Source: Ectocarpus siliculosus
Lineage: Eukaryota; Sar; Phaeophyceae; Ectocarpales; Ectocarpaceae
DNA: 64,000 nucleotides
Reading direction: 5' to 3'
Assembly: GCA_000310025.1 (NCBI GenBank)
Contig: FN648515.1
Span: 44,273-108,272, forward strand
This document shows, in pieces, positions 13,101 to 23,189 of the stretch. Under the pieces are notes generated by a model. The model saw nothing but the letters and a program-made list of their open reading frames with translations. It was not told the origin of the DNA and did no database searches. Both the position numbers and the translations under genes were made by a program. Within the stretch, counting starts at the first letter, position 1; every line of letters starts with the position of its first letter.

Positions 13101-14091
13101 AGCAGCGGCAGCGGTGGCCCAGGAGACGAGTCACCGATCCATCGGAAATGTGTGGGTGCGTCGTTGAGGAGTCACTACCGCCACTAATAATGGTGTTATT
13201 CATTGGAGTATCTCAAAAGGGTACATCGTATGCTAGTCTTGTTCTTGCGGTGTTGCTGTGTTTTTCGTGGTATCGATAATTAATTCGGTCAATTCCGCAC
13301 GTGAAGAGGCGCGCGAGCAGCGACGTGCTCATCATCATCTCTTCGTTGCTGCTGCGGCTGCGGCTGCTGCTGCTTGCTGCGCCTTTGTAACATTATCGTC
13401 TGGCACCTCGACTGCTACACACACACTAACATACAAGTAAGTATGTACCATATGCAACATACATACCCTCCAAACAAAGTACAAAAATCCGACGCAATTT
13501 CTATGAGAAGCTTGAGAGGCGATAGATGTGTTTGAGAGCAGCAGGAGGAGTGCTCGTAAGTAAGCGTCATCAACAGACGTCTTCCCAACAAGACCGTGTT
13601 TGCTTCATCCACTGTCGAGAGTACACTCTTCCATCTCACCGTCAGAGGCGATTTGCCTGGCGAAGCTATTCCGCGATGAACCGGTAGCACGTGCACCTGA
13701 TGAGCCGATCTTCTCCGTACACCTCCTTGCAGGCAGCCAAGCGATGATTTCCATCGATGACGACGGCATGTAGCCTAGCGGCGAGCTCGGCAGTCATCTC
13801 TTGCCCTTCTGTCAGATCCGAGAACATCACTCGCGGAAAGCTATCCACCCATCCATGAGCTTGGATGCTCTCGACGACGTCCTGCACCGCGGTCGGGCTG
13901 GTTTGCCTGCTGTTCTCCGCCAACGTGATGTGCTTTAGTGGCACGTCCCACTCCTTCACGCAGTGCGAAGCCAAGACCTCGCCGATGTTTGTTGCGCTTG
14001 TCGGATCATCACCGTGGTCACCCGCAGAAGACGAAGCACCACCACCGCCACCAACAGCACGACGGCCTCGTCCTCGCTGCCCGTTGGCCAT
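7129..14091 (-). CDS. Multi-exon gene: ParB-like domain + Cys cluster + methyltransferase-like region
   Basis: At least 12 exons read leftwards: 14091-~13680 (ATG at 14091), then 13089-12905, 12726-12518, 12289-12114, ~12020-11768, 11423-11215, 10910-10527, 10314-10061, 9800-9476, 8805-8625, 8254-8036 and 7692-7129 (stop TAG). From 13089 on, donors and acceptors fit the consensus and phases match exon to exon, giving about 986 residues plus ~137 from the first exon. Domain order is ParB/Srx-like, a helical middle part, a Cys-rich cluster, a Pro/Glu-rich linker, a methyltransferase-like fold, and an acidic C-terminal part. Two flaws: the junction between the first exon and 13089 is unresolved (a further exon starting near 13602 is possible), and exon 12726-12518 lacks one base near 12588-12593. 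That exon is 209 bases where 210 restores the frame. No transposon hallmark was seen, and I suggest no specific function. Confidence 0.72.
8625..10314 (-). other. Methyltransferase-like region of the 7.1-14.1 kb gene
   Basis: Three exons join in phase. The order of elements recalls N4/N6 DNA methylases. A hydrophobic strand with Asp-Pro (MLLFVDPGVNDD) sits where a DPPY box would be, followed by a helix and strand, LHEEGTMIVHVLHS. Later comes KQGDTVMTLTADKDG, then LETALNYGRNVGLFITDPNE, which matches the usual 'pGD-V-D-F-G-G-T ... A ... GR ... G-E' pattern. The catalytic and cofactor boxes themselves are altered: no DPPY, and TADKDG in place of FxGxG. I therefore infer an inactive or very divergent relative. 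The match is by pattern, not by alignment. Confidence 0.42.
10527..11423 (-). other. Cysteine cluster across two exons of the 7.1-14.1 kb gene
   Basis: Exon 11423-11215 ends in CTVCKAPTSSREGPG. Splicing to 10910 in phase 2 continues with SYSCSVCKIRYTGGC and, further on, RDCKDCHL. This gives three CxxC pairs plus another Cys, spaced like a treble-clef or PHD/RING-type zinc site. The motif only appears when the intron is removed, which independently supports the splice. It is followed by a Gln/Pro/Glu-rich, probably disordered linker with a basic KGKRPRRD patch that could serve as a nuclear localisation signal. Confidence 0.6.
13680..14091 (-). other. First exon: ParB/sulfiredoxin-like domain
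   Basis: After a Gly/Arg- and Gly/Ser-rich head (about residues 1-35), the exon reads as a ParB-fold unit. It has an early ENSRQTSP motif, a helix with VVESIQAHGWVDSF, then VVIDGNHRLAACKEVYGED. The conserved ParB features are the early Arg after Asn-Ser and the DGNHRLAA box (general form GxxRxxA). In prokaryotes this fold binds or hydrolyses nucleotides; whether it does so here is unknown. The open frame ends at a TAG at 13668-13666. A CAG-GTGCAC donor within LIRC is the likeliest exon end, but its phase does not fit the exon at 13089, hence the suspected missing exon. Confidence 0.65.
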
Positions 14092-14853
14092 GATAAGGTC
14101 GGTCGGAGGAGCCTTGAACCCGCGTGGCAGGACAGAAAGGAGGAAGGTGACAACAAACAAACTGAGGCCAGAGGGGGACGTACGATTGATTGTTTGGTTG
14201 ATGGGTGTCGGCACGCCACGCGGCCACGGGCATCAGCGGGCCTCCTGCGGGGCTAATGCTAAGTACGCATTCGAGGTACCCCGCTTGATTATCGGGAACA
14301 TAACGAGTAGCGTTGCCCTACGTCTCCTCTGGACTCCATAATCTCACAGTTCGAGAAATGGGGTGTCTTAGATTAAGGAGCGCAGGGATGAACTTTGGAA
14401 TCGTAACGACCAAAATTTGGGCCGCTGGGATTATATTCTTCTTTGCGACGATTTTTCCGTTCGATTCGATTTCAAACTAATCATATCGTTCGTAGAATGA
14501 GCGTTTTCTCTTTAGATCTGCGCGGAAACGTCCGCGTGTCGGTTCAGACCATGATAGATTCCCATGTAATCGAATTGGCATCTCTGGTCTCCAAAAAGAT
14601 TAAAAAAATCGTCTGGCCTCTCTCACTGGTCATTTTGATTACAAAGCGCTGCCCTGAGCCCTGTAATAAAGATGTCCGCTTGTGGATGACACATCGATTA
14701 TCGACTGCTCGACCACTCTCTCTTTCCGGGTCGAGACGCGAGAGGTACGATACAGGGAGCTCTACTTCAAGAAACCCACACACACACACGCACACACACC
14801 ACAGCAACCAACCGAGGAACCAAGGGCACACGTAGTAAGCGTCCGACGAAGCC
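14092..14853. promoter_or_regulatory. Shared upstream region between divergent genes
   Basis: The start codons at 14091 (-) and 14854 (+) lie head to head with 762 bases between them, so the region must hold both promoters if both genes are transcribed. I see a CA run at about 14776-14806 just before the plus-strand start and AT-richer sequence at 14380-14480. There is no certain TATA box or initiator. In-frame codons without ATG extend both genes into this region, so the starts could lie slightly further out. Confidence 0.35.
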
Positions 14854-15100
14854 ATGCCCGTGGCGGATTCTGCGGCATGGCTCTTCGGGAAAGCAGACAC
14901 CCCAGCGGACAAAGCGCGCCGGCAGCGCGAGGAGGAAGAGAGGCGCCAGAAGAGGGCACGAACGACTCCCCTTTTCAGGAGACAGGATGACTCGGGAGAC
15001 ACCCTCGGGGCTCCACAGAAACAGCAGCGTTCCAAGCGCAAGTGGGGGGAACCACAATCCGCGCAGGAGTGTTGGGAGCGCATGAAGGCAACAAGCAACG

Positions 15101-15136
<36 letters not shown>

Positions 15137-18100
15137 TGCGGTGCTGCAGGTTGAATTGCATCGAGCTGTTCGCCAACGGCGGGGGGGGGAGGGATGATGA
15201 CGAGGGCGGCGCCAGCAATAGTAACCACAGCAGCAACAGCAGCAACGACAACAACAACAACAGCTTTTGTCACGACGGGGATTTCTTGGAACGGGAGCAG
15301 GCCATTTTCAAAGGGTTCACGCGAGAGGAAGACCGCAAGCGGTTCGTCACGGAGCACGTCCCCCTCGCGAAGCTAAGTCAGGGAGGCATGATCGCGGCGG
15401 GCACCCCTGTCTGCAATCGAGCCTTCAGGGAGTTTTTCAGGGTTTCCGACAGCCTCATATGTTCATGCAAAGGGACGGAAAAGGCTCCGGCGTCTAGATC
15501 AGCGACAAGGTGTGTGTGTGTGTGTGTTGGTTTGTGGGCTGCTAGCGTGTTGGGCCTCGTTTGGTAAATTCTACCACTTACTGTCAATAAGCAGTACTAC
15601 AGGCATGCTGCTCTCAAGATAGACATAGACTATGTAAGATTAAGTATGTTTGTAGAGATTGCAGCAGCAGTAAGTAGTAGATAGCTGTCTACTTAATTAA
15701 ACATACATAAATACGTACATTCGATGAGCGGGCAGCTCACTTGTACTTGTCCTTTGGCCTTTGGCTGACGACGTCTTTCCCGTTCGTGCATGTTGTCACT
15801 TCTGTATCGTTCATAATTGTGTGTTGATGGGTCTGTCTAAAGATGTCCTGTGCAAAAGACCAGAGATTCACCCAAGAGGGACAGGGCCATCGGCTTCCTT
15901 CAGAACTACCAGGACACGTTCGCGCAGCACATGCCGAATTCCGACGACAAGTACCTCTACCTCAAGAACAAAAATGTATGTATGCGTACGCACTTCATAT
16001 GTTTGTATGTTTGTATGTATGTATGTACTGCGCGTATGTATTTGGGTTGTGACGGGAGGGAACATCACCCTCCCTCCTCATCAGTTTGTGGAAGGAAGGA
16101 TAGTCCAAAGACGCCAACAAGTTTAGTCTTCTGTATGTGGTGTACTCTTGTTCCATGGTGGCGGTGGTGGTCGTGGGTGTGCGTGTGGAGCATTGCGCAG
16201 GTACAAAAAAGGTCGATCCGCAGTAACTTGATAATATTATATCATTTATTTGTTGACCAGTTCGTGCTGACCGAGTGGTCTATCCAATTGTTAGCCTTTT
16301 TCTGATTGGTAATACAAGCCTACTGCTGCTGTACTCTTCTATCTACCACTACCTATCGACGAGTCGCCATTGCCACAGCAACAGCTGGAGTACGTAAATA
16401 CTGCTACTGGCAGCCGCATCCACCCACCATCCATGCACGCCTCTCTTTTCGACTATTGTCATCTTCGCAGGAGTTGTTTGACGAGTACAAGAGCCAAACC
16501 CGGAAGGAGCTCCACGGGGAGCTAGTGGGACTGGACGCAGCCCTCTGAACGCGCGAGTACTTCAACAGGATATGGGCCCAAGAGTTCCCCCATCTCAAGT
16601 TGAAACCAACCGGAGACTTCATGCTTTGCAAGATCTGCACGCTCCTCAAGTCTGCGATCTTCGGAACGCAGTCCGGCTCCAGAGGCATCCAGGACGAGGC
16701 GGAGAAAGACCCGAAGAGAAAGGAGTACGACGACCACATGGAGGTGCGTATGTATGTATTTGCTATTTGCGTGGTTTACAGCGTCATACGACGACATCAC
16801 AACCCAACATGTTTTTTGAACAGACGCCACAGCACAAACCCGGGGATGCACAGTATATGTTAGACACCCTTGTCTACCGCACCTACCTCCCCAAGAAGAA
16901 GTTCCAGGGGTGGGCACACCGGCTGCTGACATGATTGTCGCGCTTACCCTTGAACACGGAGCAGCTAATCTGTGCCTTCGTGTTCGTGTCGACAGGACGT
17001 GAGCAACGACCGGAAGGCAATCTCAAAGCTTAAGACGGCTGCAGCGAATGCCAAGATGAACGGGGTGCCGTGGGACCAGCCCTACTGCATGATGGACGGC
17101 CCCAACCAGAGCAACTTCGTTGTCCCTCTGTCCAAGGACAAGGCTCACGGGATCGACGACAAGTAAGGGAACCCGTTGCTTTAGTAACGTAGTATCAATT
17201 TGTCGAGTAGGCTACGCGGAAAACACATACTTTAATGTAATTGGTTACGTTAACTTCAATCAGCGTGGTATCAGCGAACGTGGACAGGTCACCGGTCGTG
17301 AGGAAAAGAAGAAATAGGTGGTAGTAACAGGCCCGTCGGCCCCTTCATCCAACACGAGGAATCGCAACCCCACACCCCATCGCGCGCTCGCACCGCCCCC
17401 TGTCTAATTCCTGTTTTCCAGGGGGTATGGCGAACGCGCGAAGGTATACGGTGTGCTCGTCGCCGGGATGATCATGAACGTGTTCTTCGCCCCCCAGATT
17501 CTCGGCACGGGTGAGTGCGCATGATGACTCACGTTTGAGGCATGTTCGAGCAGGGTAGGAGACTTTACATCTGAGAACGTAGAAGGGAGCAAGCTATTCA
17601 CGGACGGTAGCAAGATAAAACTCTTTCATTGCATGTTCGTTCATGATCGAATTGTTCGCCGCTTGCCGATGAGGCTTGCGTCGGTTGGTGTTAGGGTGCA
17701 TGGCAGTCGGGCATACTGCCATGCTCACACCTCTAACGCAGGGAAGTACGCTTGGCAGTCGCGTTATATTTACGTTGATTGGCGACCGCCGTCTTCAATG
17801 GTTTTGAGCTCAGTTGCATTAATCTTGTCCTTTCACGCGTATCGCCGTTTGGCTTGGGCCGCGGCACAAGTCTAGTTCTACGTGGCGCGAGATAAAAAGA
17901 CAGCTAGGTATCATAAACCCAATGAAATTGCGGGCATCGTCATGTATGTACGTTTTATTCTCATCATGTATGTTCTCGTGCTATGGGGGCGTGACACGTT
18001 TTTCCGTCGCAGGTACAAATCTCGTCGCAACGGCGCTGTGCTACCAGTTCATGGAACTGACCCTCTCCTGGGAACATGCCCTGGGAGACGTGACCGTGCA

Positions 18101-19768
18101 GGTGGACAACACTGTCGCCGAGAACAAGAACAACTACCTCATGGGCATTTTGGCAGCGATGGTTGGTCGGGGAATCATGAGGACGGTCACGCTCTGCTTC
18201 ATGATGGTTGGCCACACCCACATCCAGATCGACCAGATTTTCTCCTGGTGAGTAGTCGTCGCGGAAGAAACACATAAGAATAATGCACAGGATGGTCGAC
18301 GTATAGTATGTATCCACTGTGCGTTCGAGGGACGTTACATTTTTCGTCTTGCAGCGCCTACTATTTGTTGGTGAAATAAATGTATATCCCTCGTGATCGA
18401 GCCTTTGTCCTCGGGGTGCGGTTGATCTAAGGCGTATATCCACATCTTCATCTTGCCGACAAATAGATCCCGACGTCAACCATTTACAAAAGACACCCCA
18501 ACCTTTCTTGTTCGTCTCGTGCCCCCCCCTTTTGCCCACGTCGTATTTGCGCCATTTTGATGCGAAGCTTCGCCAAAGCGGTGAAAGGGGTCGACATCTT
18601 CACGCGAGAGGAGCTGGGGGACGCCTTCAGACGCGGCTACAAAAAGGTACAAGTGAAATGCCGGACCCTAGAAAACCTCGCCAACTTCAAGGACCTGGTG
18701 GCTCCCGTAACACGACGCATCCCAAACATCACCAACTACCAAGCTTTCAAAATCTACAAGGAGGGGCCCTCGATGGTGGTGACGGTAAAGATGAAGATGC
18801 ACCACGAGGACTGGTTAGGCTTCAGCGAAGATGGGAAGACGGTGGGGAGTGGGGACGGATTCAGCCCTTGGCGCCTGATGCACGCACATGCAGTGCACTT
18901 GGAGGCAACCCCGCCCTACGAGCTCAAACTGGTCCAGGATGAAATAATTCACCGGGTAGAGCTGCGTCAACAAGCCTCGTGGCAGAAGCTACCAGTCGCC
19001 TACGTCGGCGGTACGTTTTCGTTTTTTTTCGCAATATCGTTCAACGAGAGAATCCCAATATGTTGCTTGCCGTACAAGAGCCCTGGTAATGACGTATCCT
19101 GAGTTCGTTGTTCGCCTTTGTCAATGACATGATGCTGCAAGAAACAAAGCTCTCAAGCGTTGCAAAACCGTTGTCCCGAACTACGACGCGCCGTAATGGA
19201 TCCAGACCCGGAAAAGCAAAAGCGCGTCAAGCTGGATCACGCCGACAGCCTCAGAATATTAAGGACGACGGGAACCAAGGCATTCGACCTGGACACATCC
19301 TGGCTTCCTCTTCAGGTCTCCGGCGACGACTCTGAACCAGACCTGGACGACGGTGGCGACGAGGGGGGTCTCTCACACGGTCTCTCCGACGACGACGACA
19401 ACAGCTCGTTCGGAGACGATCTCAATGAACGTCTACGGCAGCATCAACAAAGTTGCCGTGCCGCCCAGGGGGGGGGGCGGCGGCTGCGGGATAAACAGAC
19501 ATGGGCACATGGCACAATGCACTCTTTCTCGTTCTTTCTGTCGGATGGAGCCCCTTTTCTTGTGAGAAAGGTCATCGACAAGCGCGAAGTTGACGGGCAG
19601 GAGGAGGTAGCTCTTCACTGGTACACCCCTAGGAAACGCCTGGTCGACAGCGCGGTGAATGTGTCCTTCGACACGTACGCCGGAGCGTCCTTCTCTCCTA
19701 CCTACATAGCAGGGGACGCGACTTCCCGTGTGAACTCTCGTCGCAAGCTACTGCCGGACTCGTCGTAG
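14854..19768 (+). pseudogene. DUF7869-like (possible DDE-type transposase) gene, eight exons, one in-frame stop
   Basis: Exons: 14854-15509, 15864-15975, 16471-16743, 16996-17162, 17422-17510, 18013-18247, 18568-19010 and 19158-19768. They sum to 2586 bases (862 codons), and every phase fits. The N-terminus is basic with a poly-Gln run (CAG repeat) and Cys-rich stretches (VCNRAFREFF, SLICSC, MLCKICTLLK). The core has three acidic motifs typical of DUF7869-like proteins: Asp in YCMMDGPNQSNF (near 17095), Asp in VQVDNTVAENKNNY (near 18105) and the pair in VGHTHIQIDQIF (near 18205-18240). I infer an RNase H-like, DDE-type catalytic core. Exon 3 carries a TGA at 16546-16548 (codon 282, in GLDAAL-stop-TREYF). 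CGA would restore Arg, so the copy is probably dead unless the stop is read through. The C-terminus is acidic and ends at a TAG, but see 19769-20229. Confidence 0.7.
15103..15135 (+). repeat. CAG microsatellite coding poly-Gln
   Basis: Eleven CAG units inside exon 1 of the DUF7869-like gene encode a Gln run at about residue 84. It is flanked by Asn/Gln-rich codons, and a second Ser/Asn-rich low-complexity stretch follows at 15218-15263. Confidence 0.9.
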
Positions 19769-20229
19769 GAGCCTGTGTCCGGATAGTAGCGACGTCCTCC
19801 GCTCTCATCTCGGGAGGGTCCAAAATTCCGGCACACACGTCAAACAAGCCATTAAGACGGCAAACCAACTTACGGCCGCGGATGATGAGGATGGGGGTGG
19901 TGGCGGGTGCGACAATCCGGGCGGGGGGGCCAACATCGTCACCGAAGGAGGAAAGAAAGGCAAGGGGCGGCTGCGAACCGAACGAGAGGGGGAGGAGGAG
20001 GAGGAGGAGGAGGAGGAGGAGGAGGGGGAAGAGGAGGACAACGACCTCAATAAGGAAGGCGATACCATGCACCAGCCTGAGAAGAACAGATCGAAGAACG
20101 ACAGACTACATGGGGGTGGACAGGAGAGCGGAGTAGAGACGGGAGGGGACACGCACCCCGGAAGCACTGTGCAGGTCCAGGGTGTGCGGACCAGCGCGCG
20201 TGGACATGTTCCACGTAGGGAGTGGTAGG
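19769..20229 (+). other. Possible frameshifted acidic C-terminal tail of the DUF7869-like gene
   Basis: Directly after the TAG at 19766-19768, the frame one base further on is open from about 19734 to a TAG ending near 20229. It begins LCPDSSDVLRSHLGR and continues with VKQAIKTANQLTAADDEDGG, then a Glu run from a GGA microsatellite (about 19990-20025), and a basic/Gly-rich end. Both frames contain a PDSS motif around the junction, which suggests a small local duplication or a one-base shift. The tail may belong to the gene above. An undetected short intron is the alternative. Confidence 0.45.
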
Positions 20230-20690
20230 AGAGAGAAGATCCAAATATGTACAAAATTAAAACATGAAGAATCACCTCTTTTTTTTGGGTGTTGTTGGTT
20301 GGATGGGTGAAGGTTGCAAACTTAGGTAGGTCCCAGTCAGTCGTTCATAGCCTCTCTCTCTGCGACAGCATTCGAAAGGGTGCGTAGCATGCGTTTCTGT
20401 GGGCCAGTAGTGTCCACATAAGGTAAGTAAGATCTGATCCCGACCATTGTGCCTTTGACATAAGGGTAACAGGACGAAGTGATGTTGTACTTACGGGTGT
20501 TGTAGTAATTGTGTTGATTGAGCACGGAAGCGGGGTGGTTGTCTCCGGTGAGCGTGGAAAAAATCCTGTTATTCGTGCGGAATGCATTGCTGCATTGCTG
20601 CCGTACATGCATGCATATACATTTATTTATGGATGGTCCTCGGCTCGACTGGGCCCACATCAATGTTCTGTGTGGGTTATGAGGTTTTAG

Positions 20691-20762
20691 CGGTCCACGT
20701 TGTTGGTTGGTTGTGGCCAAAAACGAGGTCCACGTTGTTCGCTGGTTGTGGCCAAAAAACGA
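20691..20762 (+). repeat. Two-copy tandem repeat, ~37 bp
   Basis: GGTCCACGTTGTTSGYTGGT followed by TGTGGCCAAAAA(A)CGA occurs twice head to tail. The copies differ by single substitutions and one A. Confidence 0.75.
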
Positions 20763-21890
20763 GTTTTGAAATTACGTGACTTACCCTGGTTGATACCTTG
20801 CGTGCGTGTGCTTTTGACAGCTCCGCCCACTATTCTACAAGAAGTAGTGGGGAGCACACACAAAAAAAAACTGAGTCCTGCTCACTTGGGTCTTCTCCTA
20901 ACCCAAACATCATCTCGACACCGTACTGTGCCCCAAGTTCAACACAAGTTCACATTTGGTGCCGTCTACAAACGGCCTACTACATGGCGAGACACACGGA
21001 GAAAAAGAAGCTTGGCAAATCTCACACACACGTGATTCTTGCATTCATCTCGTTGCCAGTGGCATTCCTAACCGAAAAGCTCCGCGTCCAGCTTTCGGAG
21101 TTATTAGTTCGGGACGAAAACGCGCCGATGGCGGCGGACACATGAAATACACATCGTTAACCATTTTCGCTACTACCACCGCACGGTGGTTCTAACTGTC
21201 GTCCATGCCATCTGCCGACCAATTCAAAAAAAATATCACCTTTCTACTTCTCCACCCGCTAGGGCTACGTGCACAGACTACGCGGCCGGACTTGACAATA
21301 ACAGCAGCTGTCCTCGTCTAAGCCAAGCGTCACCTCCATTCAACCGCACGCCATCATGACGCGGTCTCAAGCGTCCTCTCAACTTCCCCACTGTGCCGCC
21401 CCTCTCTATTGTCCTCTATCCTCCAATAACAACCGTCGGTGGAAGCCACGCCCCCTTTGCTGATCGGTGGAAGCCACGCCCTCCTTGCCGATCATGTGGG
21501 AGACAACGGGCCAACAACGTATATTTAGGTTAGACGGGGGGGGACTAGTGGTGCATGGCCAAAAAAATTACACACAGTGAATGGACAAGGACATGGCAAA
21601 TACCTACTGGTTGGTGTAGTGGCTCATAGACTCGATAAATTCTCCCGAACGAGACCGGAAAATCAAAGAAGGACCAATACTGCACGCAACATGCCATCTT
21701 GTTTCAGTCTCACCTCATGTGCAATGAACGACAGGCAGCGAAGGAAACGTTCTTACACATAAGCACAACACAACCGTTATGCGAGAGAGAGAAGGAGCGA
21801 AAGCCAAATGTGTGTGCCCGCGCGTGTGAGAGAGAGGGAGGGAGGAGCACATGTACATGGATGGAACAACAGGTACACTAAGACACACAG

Positions 21891-21893
<3 letters not shown>

Positions 21894-21938
<45 letters not shown>
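21894..21938 (+). repeat. GA microsatellite
   Basis: An uninterrupted GA run of about 44 bases, the longest perfect dinucleotide repeat in the window. The ORFs reading it as Ser-Leu repeats on the minus strand are artefacts. Confidence 0.95.
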
Positions 21939-21943
<5 letters not shown>

Positions 21944-22203
21944 GGTGGGTGGGTGGATAAGAGAGCCTGAGCGAGAAAAACAGGTAGAAATGTTGTTGTA
22001 TCACCAATAACCGTGTCAGAGTTGAGCTAAACATGCCTAACGGACCATAACGGACCATGTCAGCATCAAAGCTTAACGTTCTGTTCAGCTCGTAGCTTTC
22101 TAGTCTTCATGCTGAGCAAACCCACAGAGAAACGCACCCTTGGCATAAGAAAACAGCAGGAGATTACGCCACCTTTCCTATCTACAACGCACCTTGTGGA
22201 ACT

Positions 22204-22359
22204 TCATTTGTTTGAAGCGTCAATGCGCTTGTTGTGCTCCCTCCAGTAGCGCCGTTTGACCCATTTATTATATCCTTTCCAAGTCTCGTTTCGAACCCTG
22301 GCGTCGTCCGAGTATATGCCGTAGTTGTCCGTGGGGTCCATCGCCTTGACCTTCGTCAA
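22204..22359 (-). CDS. Terminal exon of an unrecognised gene
   Basis: An acceptor (CTTCCTGTAG) opens an exon reading leftwards to a TGA at 22204-22206. The peptide starts YLTKVKAMDPTDNYGIYSDD, is rich in Trp, Tyr and basic residues, and ends HNKRIDASNK. Composition and frame look genuinely coding, and the alternative frames are poor. I do not recognise the family. Its upstream exons should lie to the right on the minus strand; 22698-23189 and 23560-23714 are candidates, but I could not join them. Confidence 0.5.
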   Translation of the reverse strand: MTKVKAMDPTDNYGIYSDDARVRNETWKGYNKWVKRRYWREHNKRIDASNK

Positions 22360-22697
22360 GTACCTACAGGAAGTGACAATCGCAGTGGCGCGGGAGAGGG
22401 AGAGAGGGATGAGTATCAAGCGTCCACCGGCAGCCCCCGCTGTGCAATACCGGAACGGTCTCTTCTATTGAGAAGACAAAAACAACCCTAACGACCACAA
22501 CCACAACCACAACAACGACATCCGCGTATTAATTTTATTGTTCAGACACACACGGACCGGAGTCTTTGCACGGCGAGTGCGTTTTTAATTAGGCCCAGAA
22601 TATATTTTAACCTTTACGCACAGGAACTGGCAACTTCGCAAGGATCGGCACCTTGGCACCTCTGTGCCATCCAAATATTATGACGCTATTCTTACAG

Positions 22698-23189
22698 TTA
22701 GCTTTCTGCCTCCTCGTAAGTGAGTTCAAATCTTGGTGTAGTCACGCGAACCGGGGAAGTTCCTAACTGAACGCTCAAACACGTCGTCACCCATGCCCTG
22801 CAAAATTCTAACCTGCACCATGCGTTGAACAGCATCATTCGACGCTTGACTGGCCGTACCCCAGGCGACTTGATTGCCCATTGTAGATGAGTCCGGGGCC
22901 GTCGTGCCGTAGGTAGGGTTAGGGTCCGAGGGTTTGGCCAGGCCCACTCTAGAGGGGTACGTCCGTGTATGGCGATTTTAGTCACCGTCGTCACGACACC
23001 GGTGAGGAAGCAAGGTGCTGTTTCATGCCAGACTGCAAGCGAAGGCTTCGCAACCAAACCCGGAGTGATCAGCGTCGGGCAAAAGTCCCACCGCATCAGG
23101 ATCGGCAATGGCTTCCCCTTCTTGGCAGTACCAAACACTACGTCCATAATGAACGTTGTGTCGCAACCTCTCAGCCCAGCTTGCACCAC
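22698..23189 (-). CDS. Hypothetical coding stretch, possibly exons of the 22.2 kb gene
   Basis: A 163-codon frame on the minus strand begins with a hydrophobic, evenly composed segment including CDTTFIMDVVFGTAKKGKPL and PTLITPGLVAKPSLAVWHET. From about 22947 another minus frame looks better (GLAKPSDPNPTYGTT ... VFERSVRNFPGSRDY, stop near 22726). An intron or a frameshift between them is therefore likely. There is no known domain. A third open piece at 23714-23590 starting with ATG (MTTTAKLNQH) could be a first exon. All joins are speculative. Confidence 0.33.
   Translation of the reverse strand: MVQAGLRGCDTTFIMDVVFGTAKKGKPLPILMRWDFCPTLITPGLVAKPSLAVWHETAPCFLTGVVTTVTKIAIHGRTPLEWAWPNPRTLTLPTARRPRTHLQWAIKSPGVRPVKRRMMLFNAWCRLEFCRAWVTTCLSVQLGTSPVRVTTPRFELTYEEAES

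Larger units (their letters stand above)
20230..22203. other. Intergenic; small tandem repeats, no certain gene
   Basis: On the minus strand an open frame at 20720-20337 (with HNYYNTRKYN and SYLPYVDTTG) could be exonic but has no known motif. Repeats seen: two ~38-bp units with GGTCCACGTTGTT...GTGGCCAAAAA at 20691-20762, two ~31-bp units with CGGTGGAAGCCACGCCC at about 21430-21492, and a GA microsatellite at about 21894-21938. Nothing else could be supported. Confidence 0.45.

Noticed and set aside
16546-16548. Selenocysteine at the in-frame TGA of the DUF7869-like gene
   Set aside because: The site fits Arg in context, no SECIS-like hairpin was identified downstream, and similar TGA stops occur in other decayed transposon genes.
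16800-16934. An extra exon between exons 3 and 4 of the DUF7869-like gene (frame ending in a stop at 16934)
   Set aside because: Including it introduces a stop and interrupts the natural join MED-VSNDRK. Skipping it keeps phase 0 and a sensible core.
21777-22058. Ser/Leu-rich ORF over the GA microsatellite
   Set aside because: Pure translation of a dinucleotide repeat.
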